Source: Streptomyces sp. SID12501
GTDB taxonomy: Bacteria > Actinomycetota > Actinomycetes > Streptomycetales > Streptomycetaceae
Length of the DNA stretch: 64,000 nucleotides
Direction: 5' to 3'
Assembly: GCF_010550245.1 (NCBI RefSeq)
Contig: NZ_JAAGLU010000023.1
Location: 1-64,000 of the forward strand
The notes beneath the pieces were generated by a model. The model was not told the DNA's origin. It saw only the letters and a list, made by a program, of their open reading frames with translations, and made no database searches. The first letter of the stretch is position 1. The number at the start of each line of letters is the position of its first letter. A program made the translations under genes and the position numbers. Below are positions 50,092 to 58,998 of this stretch, in pieces.

Positions 50092-53000
50092 GTGACGGTT
50101 GAGTTCGGTGTGCTCGGCAGCGTCGAGGCGCGGGTGGACGGCCGAATCGTCGATCTGGGCCATGCCCGGCAGCGTTGTGTGATCGCGGTGCTGCTGGTGG
50201 ACGCCAACCAGGTGGTTTCGGTGGACCAGCTCGTCGAGCGCGTCTGGGCCGACCGTCCTCCGCAGCGGGCCCGGAACACGGTCTACGGCTATGTCTCCCG
50301 CCTGCGGCAGACCCTGGCCGTCGCCCAGGGGGCGGATATCGTCCGGCGTTCCGGTGGGTACGTCCTCGACGTCGACGTGGCGGCAGTGGATCTGCACGGA
50401 TTCCGTGACGTTGCCGCACGGGCCCGCGTGGCCGCGCGGAACGAGCAGGACGAGCAGGCCGCAACTCTGTTCGGGCAGGCACTCGGCCTCTGGCGGGGAG
50501 ACGCCTTCGCGGGTCTGGACACCCCCTGGATCAACGCCCTCCGCGACGCGGTCGAGCAGGAACGGGTCGCGGTCCAACTGGACCACACCGACGTCCGGCT
50601 CCGCTGCGGTCACCACAGCGGACTGCTGTCCGAGCTGTCCGCCCGGGTCGAGACACACCCACTGGACGAACGGCTGGTCGGCCAGTTCATCCTCACCCTG
50701 TACCGCTGCGGTCGCCCGGCCGACGCCCTCAACCACTACCAGCAGATCCGGCTGCTGCTGGCCGAAGAACTCGGCTGTGACCCCGGGCTCCCACTCCGGC
50801 TACTGCACCAGCAGATCCTCACCGCCGACCCCGCACTGCAGGTCCCCGCCGCAGTCTCTGCCGCCGTCCCCGCCGCCGGGCGTGCTCCGGGATCCGCACC
50901 CGCTCTCGTGCCGGGCCCGTTACCCACGCCCCCGCCGGTGGGTACCCCACGGGACGGCGCCGACCTGCCCGACCCGCCGAGACCGCGGCGCCCCCGGACG
51001 GGCGGCCACCTCGTCGGGCGGGCATCGGAACTGGCGGTTCTCGACGGTGCGATCGAGGATGCCCTGGCCGGTGCACCAGGGGTGGTCGAGGTGGTCGGGG
51101 AACCGGGCATCGGAAAGACACGGCTGCTCGGCGAACTGGGCGAGCGGGCGAGACGGCGCGGTTTCGTGACCCTGGCCGGCCGCAGCGTGGAGTTCGACCG
51201 GACTCCGTACGGTGCGTTCGTGGACGCCTTGGACGACCACCTCGGCCGTGTGGACTTCCTCCGGCTCCGGCACGACGGATCACCGCCCGGCGCGTTCGCG
51301 CTGCTGAGTACGGTCTTCCCCGCACTCTGCGACCGGTTCCCGACCGGGCCGGAGCCGGTGGCGGTCGAACGGTACTGGTTCCACCGGGCGGTGCGGACGT
51401 TGCTGGAGGCGCTGAGTGCCGACGGCGGGCTCGTGCTCAGCCTGGACGACCTGCAGTGGACGGACGACGGTACAGCCGAGCTGATCGACCATCTGGTACG
51501 GCACCCGCCGAGGACACCGCTGCTCCTCGCCCTCTCCTACCGTCCCCGGCAGGCTCCGCCGCGACTGGCCGCGGCACTGGCCCGGGCCGGAACGGAGGGA
51601 AGGGCGGCCAGGGTCGAGCTGGGTCCGCTGTCCCCGGCCGAGGGGGCGGAGCTGTGCGGGGCCAGGCCGGATCACTGGCGCTTCCGGCAGCTGTACGAGG
51701 CCAGTGGCGGCAACCCGTTCTACCTGGAGGCGCTGGCCCGAAGCGCCGGGAACGAAAGCCCGCCGGTGGTCCCCGCCGACGCGATGCCTGTCGCCGACGA
51801 TCTGCCGCAATCGGTGCGTGCCGCGCTGCTGGAGGAACTGGGAGGCCTGTCAGCCACCGCGAGGGCCTGTACGCAGGCGGCTGCGGTGCTCGGTGACTCC
51901 TTCGAGGCCGAGATGGTCGCAGTCGTGGCCCAGACCGGTGAGGCACAGGCCCTTGCCGCCCTGGACGAGGTCGCGGAGCGGGACCTGGTACGCCAGATCG
52001 GCTCCACGCGCCGATTCCGGTTCCGTCATCCGCTGGTGCGGGCAGCGGTGTACCAGGGGGCGGGCGCCGGCTGGAGGATCGAGGCGCACACCCGGGCCGC
52101 GCACGGACTGGCGCTGCACGGCGCACCGTTGACCGCCCAGGCGTCGCACGTTCAGCGTTCGGCGCGGGTGGGAGACGAACATGCCGTTGACGTACTGGTA
52201 CGGGCCGCCCGTCAGGTGATGACGATCGCACCGGCCGCTGCCGCGCACTGGACGCAGGAAGCCCTGCGGTTGCTCGGTGAGCAGAGTCGGCTGCGGCCCG
52301 AACTGTGGCTCCAGCAGGCCGATGCGCTGGGCATGGCCGGACGACTGCTGGAAAGCCGCGACGTCCTGCGCACGACCGCTTCTCTCCTGCCTGCGGGGGC
52401 ACGGGCTCAGCGGGCTCGGCTGACCGTCTCCCGAGCCACGATGGAGTGGAAGCTCGGCCGTTACGAGAAGGCGACGTCGCTGCTCCTGCGGGAACTGGCG
52501 GACCACGACGACCTGCCGGAATCCGAGACCGCCGCTCTGCGGATGGGGGTCGCGGCGGTGGCACTTCGCACAGCCGACTTCCCCACAGCCATCGGTTGGG
52601 GCGAACGCGCGCTGCACTCGGCAGAAACCATCGGCGACCCATTGCGGATCACCGGTGTCCGGAGCCTGCTGGCACTGGCACACACCTTGGCCGGCAACTC
52701 CGTCCGGTCGACCGACTACCTGGACCTGGTACTGGAAGTGGTCGACGAAGCCGATGACCAGCAACTGGTCGACCAGATCGACACCCTTGTCACGATCGGC
52801 TGGACGGAAATGTTCCTGGGCCACTACGACGCCGCGCTCCGGCACCTCGGTCAGGGCCTGGACATTTCCCGGCGTACCGGCCAAAGCCTCATGCTTGCCG
52901 ATTTCTTCGCCGCCTCCGCATACGTACTGATGTGGCTCGGGCATCTGGACGAGGCGGCGAAGTACGCCGACGACGCACTGGAGGCGGCATCACTCGTCGG

Positions 53001-53691
53001 CAGCAACGAGCCACGCTCGCTGGCCGAGGCGGTGAACGCGGCGGTCTCGATGTGGCGAGGGGACTTCGCCGGAGCACTGAAGATCTGTGAGGAGTCGCTT
53101 GCCCAGGCCGGCCCCGAACCGACCCAGCACCGGTCGGCGATCCTAGGGATGCTCGGCAGTGCGCTGCTTTTCACCGGTGATCCGGCGGGCTGCGTCCGCA
53201 GGGTGATCGAAGCGGGTGGCGGCCCCGAGATGTCGGCGTTCGAAGCACCCGTGCGCCCGGTGTGGTTGCGGCTGCTGACGGCTGCGGAACTGGCCCGGGG
53301 CGATGTGGCGGCTGCCGAGATGTGGGCGGGCCGCGCAGCATCCGCCGTGAGCCCCGACAGACCGCCCGGACAGCTCGGCTTCGCTTTGCTGGCCCGCGCC
53401 GAGGTACACCTCGCAAGGGAAGACGCGGCGGCGGCAGAGACTGCGTGCGAGGCCGCTGCCGCGTTCTGTGCAGCTCGAATGCCACTCTACGAAGCCACAG
53501 CCCGGCTGACGGCCGGCAACGCCCTGGCCGGCATCGACCGCCGGTCCGAAGGGCTCGCGCAGCTGGAACGAGCCAGAGCACTGTTCGCCGGCTGCGGGGC
53601 AACGGCCCTGTCCGAACTGGCCGGTCAGGAACACGACCGCATCGCCGCCCGAACACCGCCTCCGGCGATCGGCATCACACCTGGGATCTGA
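50092..53691 (+). CDS. large SARP-type regulator with ATPase and TPR domains
   Basis: 1199 residues. A winged-helix (Trans_reg_C) DNA-binding domain (EFGVLGSVEARVDGR, YGYVSRLRQTLA) is followed by a BTAD helical domain to about residue 245, a Pro-rich linker, an AAA-type ATPase with Walker A VGEPGIGKTRL near 335 and Walker B LVLSLDDLQWTDD near 447, and a long C-terminal TPR-like region. This is AfsR-like, usually an activator of secondary metabolism. GTG 50092 matches the usual SARP start. No biosynthetic genes are beside it. Confidence 0.9.
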   Translation: MTVEFGVLGSVEARVDGRIVDLGHARQRCVIAVLLVDANQVVSVDQLVERVWADRPPQRARNTVYGYVSRLRQTLAVAQGADIVRRSGGYVLDVDVAAVDLHGFRDVAARARVAARNEQDEQAATLFGQALGLWRGDAFAGLDTPWINALRDAVEQERVAVQLDHTDVRLRCGHHSGLLSELSARVETHPLDERLVGQFILTLYRCGRPADALNHYQQIRLLLAEELGCDPGLPLRLLHQQILTADPALQVPAAVSAAVPAAGRAPGSAPALVPGPLPTPPPVGTPRDGADLPDPPRPRRPRTGGHLVGRASELAVLDGAIEDALAGAPGVVEVVGEPGIGKTRLLGELGERARRRGFVTLAGRSVEFDRTPYGAFVDALDDHLGRVDFLRLRHDGSPPGAFALLSTVFPALCDRFPTGPEPVAVERYWFHRAVRTLLEALSADGGLVLSLDDLQWTDDGTAELIDHLVRHPPRTPLLLALSYRPRQAPPRLAAALARAGTEGRAARVELGPLSPAEGAELCGARPDHWRFRQLYEASGGNPFYLEALARSAGNESPPVVPADAMPVADDLPQSVRAALLEELGGLSATARACTQAAAVLGDSFEAEMVAVVAQTGEAQALAALDEVAERDLVRQIGSTRRFRFRHPLVRAAVYQGAGAGWRIEAHTRAAHGLALHGAPLTAQASHVQRSARVGDEHAVDVLVRAARQVMTIAPAAAAHWTQEALRLLGEQSRLRPELWLQQADALGMAGRLLESRDVLRTTASLLPAGARAQRARLTVSRATMEWKLGRYEKATSLLLRELADHDDLPESETAALRMGVAAVALRTADFPTAIGWGERALHSAETIGDPLRITGVRSLLALAHTLAGNSVRSTDYLDLVLEVVDEADDQQLVDQIDTLVTIGWTEMFLGHYDAALRHLGQGLDISRRTGQSLMLADFFAASAYVLMWLGHLDEAAKYADDALEAASLVGSNEPRSLAEAVNAAVSMWRGDFAGALKICEESLAQAGPEPTQHRSAILGMLGSALLFTGDPAGCVRRVIEAGGGPEMSAFEAPVRPVWLRLLTAAELARGDVAAAEMWAGRAASAVSPDRPPGQLGFALLARAEVHLAREDAAAAETACEAAAAFCAARMPLYEATARLTAGNALAGIDRRSEGLAQLERARALFAGCGATALSELAGQEHDRIAARTPPPAIGITPGI

Positions 53692-53901
53692 GACTCCCGA
53701 ACGGCACAGGCTCCCCTGGAGCGAGCCCCCCAAGGGCTGGGGAACGCCCTGGTGGTGGCCGATCACCTGCCTGCCTGCCTGCTCGTACGGACGAGGCGCT
53801 CGACGCGGCGGCCCAGGCACGTTCACGGGCGCATGCACGTGGCCGGGATCGGCGCGGCCGACGTCGAAGGAGCCGGAGGGAGCGTCCGCGCCCTGGAAAA
53901 G

Positions 53902-53945
53902 CCCGTGGCCGGCTGCCGCAGACCGAAGGCTGCGGCAGACACGGG
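53902..53945. terminator. hairpin between SARP gene and cyclophilin
   Basis: CTGCCGCAG (53913-53921) pairs with CTGCGGCAG (53930-53938), and outside it CCCGTG (53902-53907) with CACGGG (53940-53945). It lies 30 bp after the cyclophilin stop and can serve both convergent genes. The remaining bases 53692-53901 show nothing. Confidence 0.65.
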
Positions 53946-53974
53946 CGGCCCGATGGACCTCAGCAGGAGGAGTG

Positions 53975-54472
53975 TTACTCGCCCACGACGCCCGAGGCGG
54001 CGATGACGATCTTCGCGCGGGTGGTACCGGAGCCGGAGCCCAGGGACTCGATCTTCGTGACCAGGTCCTGGCCCTCGACGACCTCGCCGAAGACGACGTG
54101 CTTGTTGTCGAGCCACGGGGTGAGGACGGTGGTGATGAAGAACTGCGAGCCGTTGGTGTTCCGGCCGGCGTTCGCCATGGAGAGCAGGAACGGCTTGTCG
54201 TGCTTGAGCTTGAAGTTCTCGTCGGCGAACTTCTCGCCGAAGATGCTCTTGCCGCCCGTGCCGTCGCCACGGGTGAAGTCGCCACCCTGGAGCATGAAGT
54301 CCGGGATGACCCGGTGGAAACCGGAGCCCTCGTACCCGAAGCCGTGCTGGCCGGTGGCAAGCTCACGGAAGTTCTGCGTCGTCTTGGGAACGACCTCGTC
54401 GTACAGCTTGAAGACGATGCGGCCCGCTGAGTCGCCGTCGATGGTGATGTCGAAGAATACGTTGGTAGACAC
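53975..54472 (-). CDS. cyclophilin-type peptidyl-prolyl isomerase
   Basis: 165 residues, cytoplasmic. The family core is complete: FHRVIPDFMLQGGDFTRGDG with the catalytic Arg, FLLSMANAGRNTNGSQFFIT, and HVVFGEVVEGQDLV. It speeds proline isomerisation during folding. GTG 54472 is chosen for AGGATGG upstream and the usual start VSTNVFFDITIDG. Monocistronic. Confidence 0.93.
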   Translation of the reverse strand: MSTNVFFDITIDGDSAGRIVFKLYDEVVPKTTQNFRELATGQHGFGYEGSGFHRVIPDFMLQGGDFTRGDGTGGKSIFGEKFADENFKLKHDKPFLLSMANAGRNTNGSQFFITTVLTPWLDNKHVVFGEVVEGQDLVTKIESLGSGSGTTRAKIVIAASGVVGE

Positions 54473-54711
54473 AAGGCCATCCTGCCACGCCCCGGATGTG
54501 CTGCCGGGGGGAGCCCACTCGCGGGCCGCGCCGGCGATCGCAGAGCAGGCCAAGGATCTTCTCGGCGAGGGCGAGCTCGTCTTCGGCCGGTAACTCGCGA
54601 GGCTGTGCGGGATTCGGAAAGTCGTCGCCGTCCGACGTTGCCGACCGGGCAGTTGGACGACGGTGACGCGCGCGGTGCCGACGAGTCGTCGGGGGCGGAC
54701 TCAGCCCATGG

Positions 54712-55013
54712 CTACGCGGCCCGGTCGGTCAGCAGGGTGCGGGCCAGGCGGGTCTGTATCGCGGCCGGCCCGCGGACCATGGGGACCGCGGTGGCCAGCA
54801 TGAACACCCCTACCCCTATGACGGTGTTGAAGCCGATGTCGGCCGCCCGCGAGGAGTTGTCGAACATCAGCTCCACCAGTCCCTGGTCGTCGGACCCCTG
54901 GGGCAGGGACCACGACCAGGTGCTGTAGAGCAGCTCGCCGACACCGCCGAGTGTCCACGTCAGTGCGGCCTCGGGGACATCGTTCAGCAGAGCACCTCCG
55001 ACGTCGGCATGCG
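54712..55013 (-). pseudogene. truncated sensor-domain membrane protein
   Basis: A 100-codon frame with strongly coding-like third positions but no ATG or GTG at a suitable place. It contains ALTWTLGGVGELLYSTWSW, an apolar helix TVIGVGVFMLATAVPMV, and RGPAAIQTRLARTLLTD, close in layout to the end of the putative sensor domain of actinobacterial histidine kinases. The kinase part that should follow is missing. Confidence 0.5.
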
Positions 55014-55710
55014 CGAAAATCTATGTCGACCGGAGTAGACATTCGGTGGTTGGCCTGGTTATGGTTTCTCTCGTAGCCCAGAGAGACAGCAGGGCCTGGC
55101 AGACACGAACTGCCGGGCGGCAGTACCCGTAGTTGCAGTGCGCAGGGCGGTGCGGTGGTGGAGTTTCGAAGCCAGGGTTGTTGCAGGACGGCGACGGGAC
55201 TGACCGTCGGACCGGGTGGCCCGCAGTGATCAGGGGCCGCCGTGAGCAGTACCGCAGGAGAAGTACCCGTAGGTGCGGTTCACAACATGCAGCAGTGAGG
55301 TCGGTGAGTGGTACCTCGGTGAAGGCGTCGGCTGCGGGCGCGCGCACCGGGAGGTTCGGCAGTGGGGTTCCAAGCCGGAGCAGATGCAGGACGGGCGACG
55401 GGGCTGGCTGCCGAAAGCAGTACGCGGTATCAGCAGTTCGCATCATCAGCGGTTCGTATCACCAGCAGTACGCAGTACCCGCTCAACAGGTCGTAAGTGA
55501 CTGATCCCAGAGGGAAGAACGGAGGGGCCGAGCGCCATCAGGATCGCCCGGGCGGACGTCTTGAACCCGGGTACCGCAGGACATCGACAGTGAGGTGGTC
55601 TCCGGTCGAGCAACCGCGATCCCAGCAGCCCCGACAGCATTCCGGTCGGGTGTGCGGAAACAGAGGGCCGGCGCAGTACCAGGGCCGGCAGATGGTGTAG
55701 CAGTTCCTTC
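55014..55710. repeat. non-coding repeat region with recurrent GCAGTAC
   Basis: No gene seen. GCAGTAC occurs six times in 560 bp (55120, 55246, 55417, 55465, 55472, 55673), often as GCAGTACCSG. A 16-bp tandem array, with TATCAGCAGTT, CATCATCAGCGGTT and TATCACCAGCAGTA as cores, runs at 55425-55470. It lies upstream of the MerR gene on the same strand. Confidence 0.6.
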
Positions 55711-55741
55711 GGGGCCCTGGTGCCAATGGCACCAGGGCCCC
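55711..55741 (+). terminator. strong hairpin upstream of merR
   Basis: GGGGCCCTGGTGCC (55711-55724) pairs perfectly with GGCACCAGGGCCCC (55728-55741) around AAT. It is 26 bp before the MerR start, so it may end an upstream non-coding transcript or attenuate merR. Confidence 0.7.
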
Positions 55742-55766
55742 TCCACGTACTCCACAGAGAGGTGAG

Positions 55767-56108
55767 ATGACAACGGACGACACCTACAACCGACTCGACG
55801 ACGACGACTACCCCGCCTACACCACGGGCCGGGCCGCCGAACTGCTCGGCACCACCCAGAGCTTCCTGCGCGCCATCGGCGAAGCCCGACTCATCACCCC
55901 ACTGCGCTCCACCGGCGGACACCGCCGCTACTCCCGCTACCAACTGCGCATCGCCGCCCGAGCCCGGGAACTCGTCGACCACGGGACCCCCATCGAAGCC
56001 GCCTGCCGCATCATCATCCTCGAAGACCAGCTCCAAGAAGCCCAACGCATCAACACCGAACACCGCCCCAGCACAGTCGAGTCAGCGAACCCGAAGGCCG
56101 CGGCCTGA
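55767..56108 (+). CDS. MerR-family transcriptional regulator (small)
   Basis: 113 residues. MerR wing-helix: YTTGRAAELLGTTQSFLRAI, then PLRSTGGHRRYSRYQLRIAAR, with the usual arginine-rich wing. A short helix follows (DQLQEAQRINTEH) and there is no effector domain, so it lacks the classical ligand pocket. The acidic N-terminus (NRLDDDDYP) is typical of a conserved Streptomyces subgroup. AGAGAGGTGAG precedes the start. Confidence 0.88.
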   Translation: MTTDDTYNRLDDDDYPAYTTGRAAELLGTTQSFLRAIGEARLITPLRSTGGHRRYSRYQLRIAARARELVDHGTPIEAACRIIILEDQLQEAQRINTEHRPSTVESANPKAAA

Positions 56109-56279
56109 GACGGCCGGACCTGCAACTCCCCTCCAGGCGGCCGACGTCGCCATCCACCATGTCGTGTACGCGACCCGTCCTCGCCTTGTGGATGAACTTG
56201 TACGCCGACAAGAGCACCCGGGCCACGTCGATGGCCCGCTCGGGACCGGGGGAGGGTGGTGTGGTGCTCGCGTCGCCGG

Positions 56280-57080
56280 TCAGGAGGAGAGCAGCGGCCT
56301 CATCTTGTTGGCGATCAGTACGGTGGTCCGCTGTGGCATCAGCCGTGAGAGCCGGTCGAGCAGCAGGGCGTCCCGGCCGATGCGGACCCGGTAGCTGCCC
56401 TTCTCGACCGCTTCGACGATCTGCTTGCCGGCGGACGCGGCGCTGGTCTGCTTCCCCTTCATCTTCCCGGCGGCACCGGGCATGCTGACCCCCGAGTTGC
56501 CGAGGATGTCGGTGGCGATGCCGCCGGGGAACACCACGGTCACGGCGACCGGGGTACCGCGCAGCTCCGCGTACAGCCCCTCGGTCAGCAGTTTGATCGC
56601 GGCCTTGCTCGCGCCGTACAGGCTCTGCCCCGGTATGGGTACTAGCGCTCCCATGCTGGCGACGTTCACCAGGCTGGCCCTGGGGCGTTCGAGGAGCACG
56701 GGCAGGAACGCCTTGGTCAGGTTGACGACGCCCCAGAAGTTGACCGCCATCACCCGCTCGATCTCGTCCAGGCTCAGGTCCTGTACATGTGCGAAGCGTT
56801 GCACGATGCCTGCGACGTTGAGCACGCCGTCGACCTGCCCGTGCGCTGCGGCGACCTCGCCGGGCAGCTTCTCGACCGCCGTACGGTCGGTGACGTTCAG
56901 CACGTGGGTGGTGAGCCGGCCCTCCGCCGCGGCCGCGAGCCGGGCCGTCTCGGCCAGCCCGCTCTCACTGAGGTCGACGGCGGCTACGCGCGCACCGCGG
57001 GCCATGAGCCCGAGCACCACTTCCCGCCCGATCCCATTGCCGCCACCGGTGACGACGAAAACCTTCTCCGCGAGCTGCAT
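56280..57080 (-). CDS. short-chain dehydrogenase/reductase
   Basis: 266 residues, classical SDR: VVTGGGNGIGREVVLGL, NVAGIVQ, catalytic Ser in NVASMGALV, YGASK, and the FPGGIATDI loop. The C-terminal tail is basic and hydrophobic (LSRLMPQRTTVLIANKM) and may touch the membrane. It is 22 bp downstream of an HSL-type esterase on the same strand, so the two form an operon that could process a lipid or steroid-like ester. Confidence 0.9.
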   Translation of the reverse strand: MQLAEKVFVVTGGGNGIGREVVLGLMARGARVAAVDLSESGLAETARLAAAAEGRLTTHVLNVTDRTAVEKLPGEVAAAHGQVDGVLNVAGIVQRFAHVQDLSLDEIERVMAVNFWGVVNLTKAFLPVLLERPRASLVNVASMGALVPIPGQSLYGASKAAIKLLTEGLYAELRGTPVAVTVVFPGGIATDILGNSGVSMPGAAGKMKGKQTSAASAGKQIVEAVEKGSYRVRIGRDALLLDRLSRLMPQRTTVLIANKMRPLLSS

Positions 57081-57102
57081 GTCGATCCGCCTTCACTTTC
57101 GG

Positions 57103-58071
57103 TCATGGACGTGGGTCGGTCCCGGTCTCGGTCTCGGATGTGGGTCGGTCTCCCAGCGCGCCCTCCAGCGCCCGTGCCTGCCGACGCCAGAACTCCCGCG
57201 AGACCTCGGCTTTGGCGAACGCCGTGTCGAAGCCGTGGAAAGCGCCGGGGACGATGTGGAGGTCGCACGGGACGTCGCTGTCGCTCAGCCGGCGCGCGTA
57301 TTCGACATCCTCGTCGTGGAAGAGATCGAGGGTGCCGACACCGATCCAGGCCGGAGGAAGACCGGTGAGGTCCTCGCGGCGGGCTGCGGCGGCGTACGGG
57401 GAGACGTCCGGGCCCGCGACGGCGTCGCCGAGGTAGGACGACCAGCCGTACCGGTTGCTCTTGGGCGTCCAGAGCCGCACGTCGAGATTGTCCAGGTCGG
57501 TTCTCGTCGTCGTACGGTCGTCCAGCATGGGGTAGAGGAGCAGTTGGAACACCGGGCGGATCTCGGCCCGGTCATGGGCGAGCAGCGCGAGGGCCGCGGC
57601 GATTCCGCCGCCCGCGCTGGCACCGCCGATCGCGATGCGGTCGACGTCGATGCGCAGGTCACCTGCACGCTCGACCAGGCCACGCAGCGCGGCGTAGGCG
57701 TCCTCGACCGCGGCGGGCGCGGGATGGTCAGGACCCAGTCGATAGCGAACCGCGGCGACGGTGATGCCGAGCTCGCGGGCGAAGGCGATGTTCGTACTGT
57801 CGTCCTGCTCGGGCGCTCCGAAGATCAGCCCGCCTCCGTGTACCCAGAGCAGCGCCGGAGCCGCCGCCTTCAAGCCGGTCGGCTGGAAGACGCGAAGCGA
57901 GACGGGCGGTGCGTCCTTCGGCCCGGGCACGGTCACCTCCTGAACCGTGACGTCCGTCCCCGGATCGGCCGAGCGCATCCTCACGCTCCGCAGGATGCGC
58001 GACGACAGACGCCCGTAGGACACGTTGGGGATGAAGCGACCTCGTGCGAGATCGGGGTGGAAGGCACTCAT
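57103..58071 (-). CDS. HSL-family alpha/beta esterase
   Basis: 322 residues of the hormone-sensitive-lipase group: oxyanion motif LLWVHGGGLIFGA, nucleophile GGASAGGGIAAA, acid in GTLDLFHDEDVEYA, and base in GAFHGFDTAF. It hydrolyses medium-chain or aryl esters in the cytoplasm. It precedes the SDR in the same operon and lies downstream of a TetR gene on the same strand (134 bp gap without signal). Confidence 0.9.
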   Translation of the reverse strand: MSAFHPDLARGRFIPNVSYGRLSSRILRSVRMRSADPGTDVTVQEVTVPGPKDAPPVSLRVFQPTGLKAAAPALLWVHGGGLIFGAPEQDDSTNIAFARELGITVAAVRYRLGPDHPAPAAVEDAYAALRGLVERAGDLRIDVDRIAIGGASAGGGIAAALALLAHDRAEIRPVFQLLLYPMLDDRTTTRTDLDNLDVRLWTPKSNRYGWSSYLGDAVAGPDVSPYAAAARREDLTGLPPAWIGVGTLDLFHDEDVEYARRLSDSDVPCDLHIVPGAFHGFDTAFAKAEVSREFWRRQARALEGALGDRPTSETETGTDPRP

Positions 58072-58205
58072 CGGGTCCTCGTGCTTTCCCCTCGGCGAGA
58101 GTGGCCGAGGGTGATTCGCGGATGTACGGGATCGGCCGGCCCCCCCCGGCAGGCGGTCGGCGTGGAGATGGGGAGGCTTCGAAGCCGGTGCGAGGGCGGA
58201 GGCGG

Positions 58206-58823
58206 CTATAAGGCCGGTGCGACGGCGCCGATGGGAAGGCCGGCGCGCAACTGCGTGAGGCTCTCGCGGATCAGATCGGGCAGCGAGACGTCATCGTCAC
58301 CCGTTGCCCACATCTCGACGGACGTCCGCAGCGCGGCGGATGCCACCGCTGCCATCAGGCGTGGAGCCATGTCGTGTTCGGCGTCGGTGCCGGTGCGCTC
58401 GGCGACGAGCTCCGTGAGCTGCTGGTGGACGTGCTCGAACGTGACGAGGTGCTGAGCGCGCATCGCCGGGTCGTCCTCGACCGCGCGCATCAGTACCACG
58501 ATGTCGTCGCGTCGACCGATGAACGCCGTGACGAAGGACGGGAGCGCCTGCGCCAGGGAATCCCACAGAGGCTCTCCCACAGGCCGGGCCCGCAGCGCGT
58601 CTGTGACGGAAGCGGCACGTGACACCAGTCCGTCGAGGATCGCCTCTTCACGGCCGGCGAAGTAGTTGCGGAACGTCCGCGGCGAGACATCCGCCGCCTC
58701 GGCGATCGCCTCCGGAGTCGCCGCTTCCAGACCTCGCTCGATCATCAAGGACCACGCCGCATGGCTCAGGGCCGCGCGCGTCGCCAGCTTCTTGCGTTCC
58801 CGCAGGCCCATCTCGAGCGTCAT
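58206..58823 (-). CDS. TetR-family transcriptional regulator
   Basis: 205 residues. HTH domain: RERKKLATRAALSHAAWSLM, then AIAEAADVSPRTFRNYFAGR. The rest is an all-helical effector domain of the TetR_C_7/QacR-like type. ATG 58823 is used. It is divergent from the YhgE-like membrane gene at 58999, with conspicuous repeats between, so it probably represses an efflux-like system and possibly the downstream esterase-SDR operon. Confidence 0.9.
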   Translation of the reverse strand: MTLEMGLRERKKLATRAALSHAAWSLMIERGLEAATPEAIAEAADVSPRTFRNYFAGREEAILDGLVSRAASVTDALRARPVGEPLWDSLAQALPSFVTAFIGRRDDIVVLMRAVEDDPAMRAQHLVTFEHVHQQLTELVAERTGTDAEHDMAPRLMAAVASAALRTSVEMWATGDDDVSLPDLIRESLTQLRAGLPIGAVAPAL

Positions 58824-58844
58824 GCCGGCAACCATCCAAGATTT

Positions 58845-58950
58845 TTGCCTTTTTGGCAAGGTTTCTTTTTTGGCAAGATTTCACGGCGGGCCGTCCTGCG
58901 ATGCCTGGAAGTAAAGTGTACGGTTTAAAATAATCAAGCGAGCGGTTTAA
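58845..58950. promoter_or_regulatory. AT-rich divergent control region with two repeat types
   Basis: TTTTTGGCAAGRTTTC occurs at 58850-58865 and 58867-58882 (17-bp period), and TTGCC/GGCAA (58845-58859) is an inverted repeat. CGGTTTAA occurs at 58921 and 58943 (22 bp, two helical turns). The AT-rich tract contrasts sharply with the genome. These are likely TetR operators and the promoter of the membrane gene. Confidence 0.6.
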
Positions 58951-58998
58951 TTGATCTCCGGCCCGCATGCGCCCGAGCACACCGATCAGGAGCACAGC

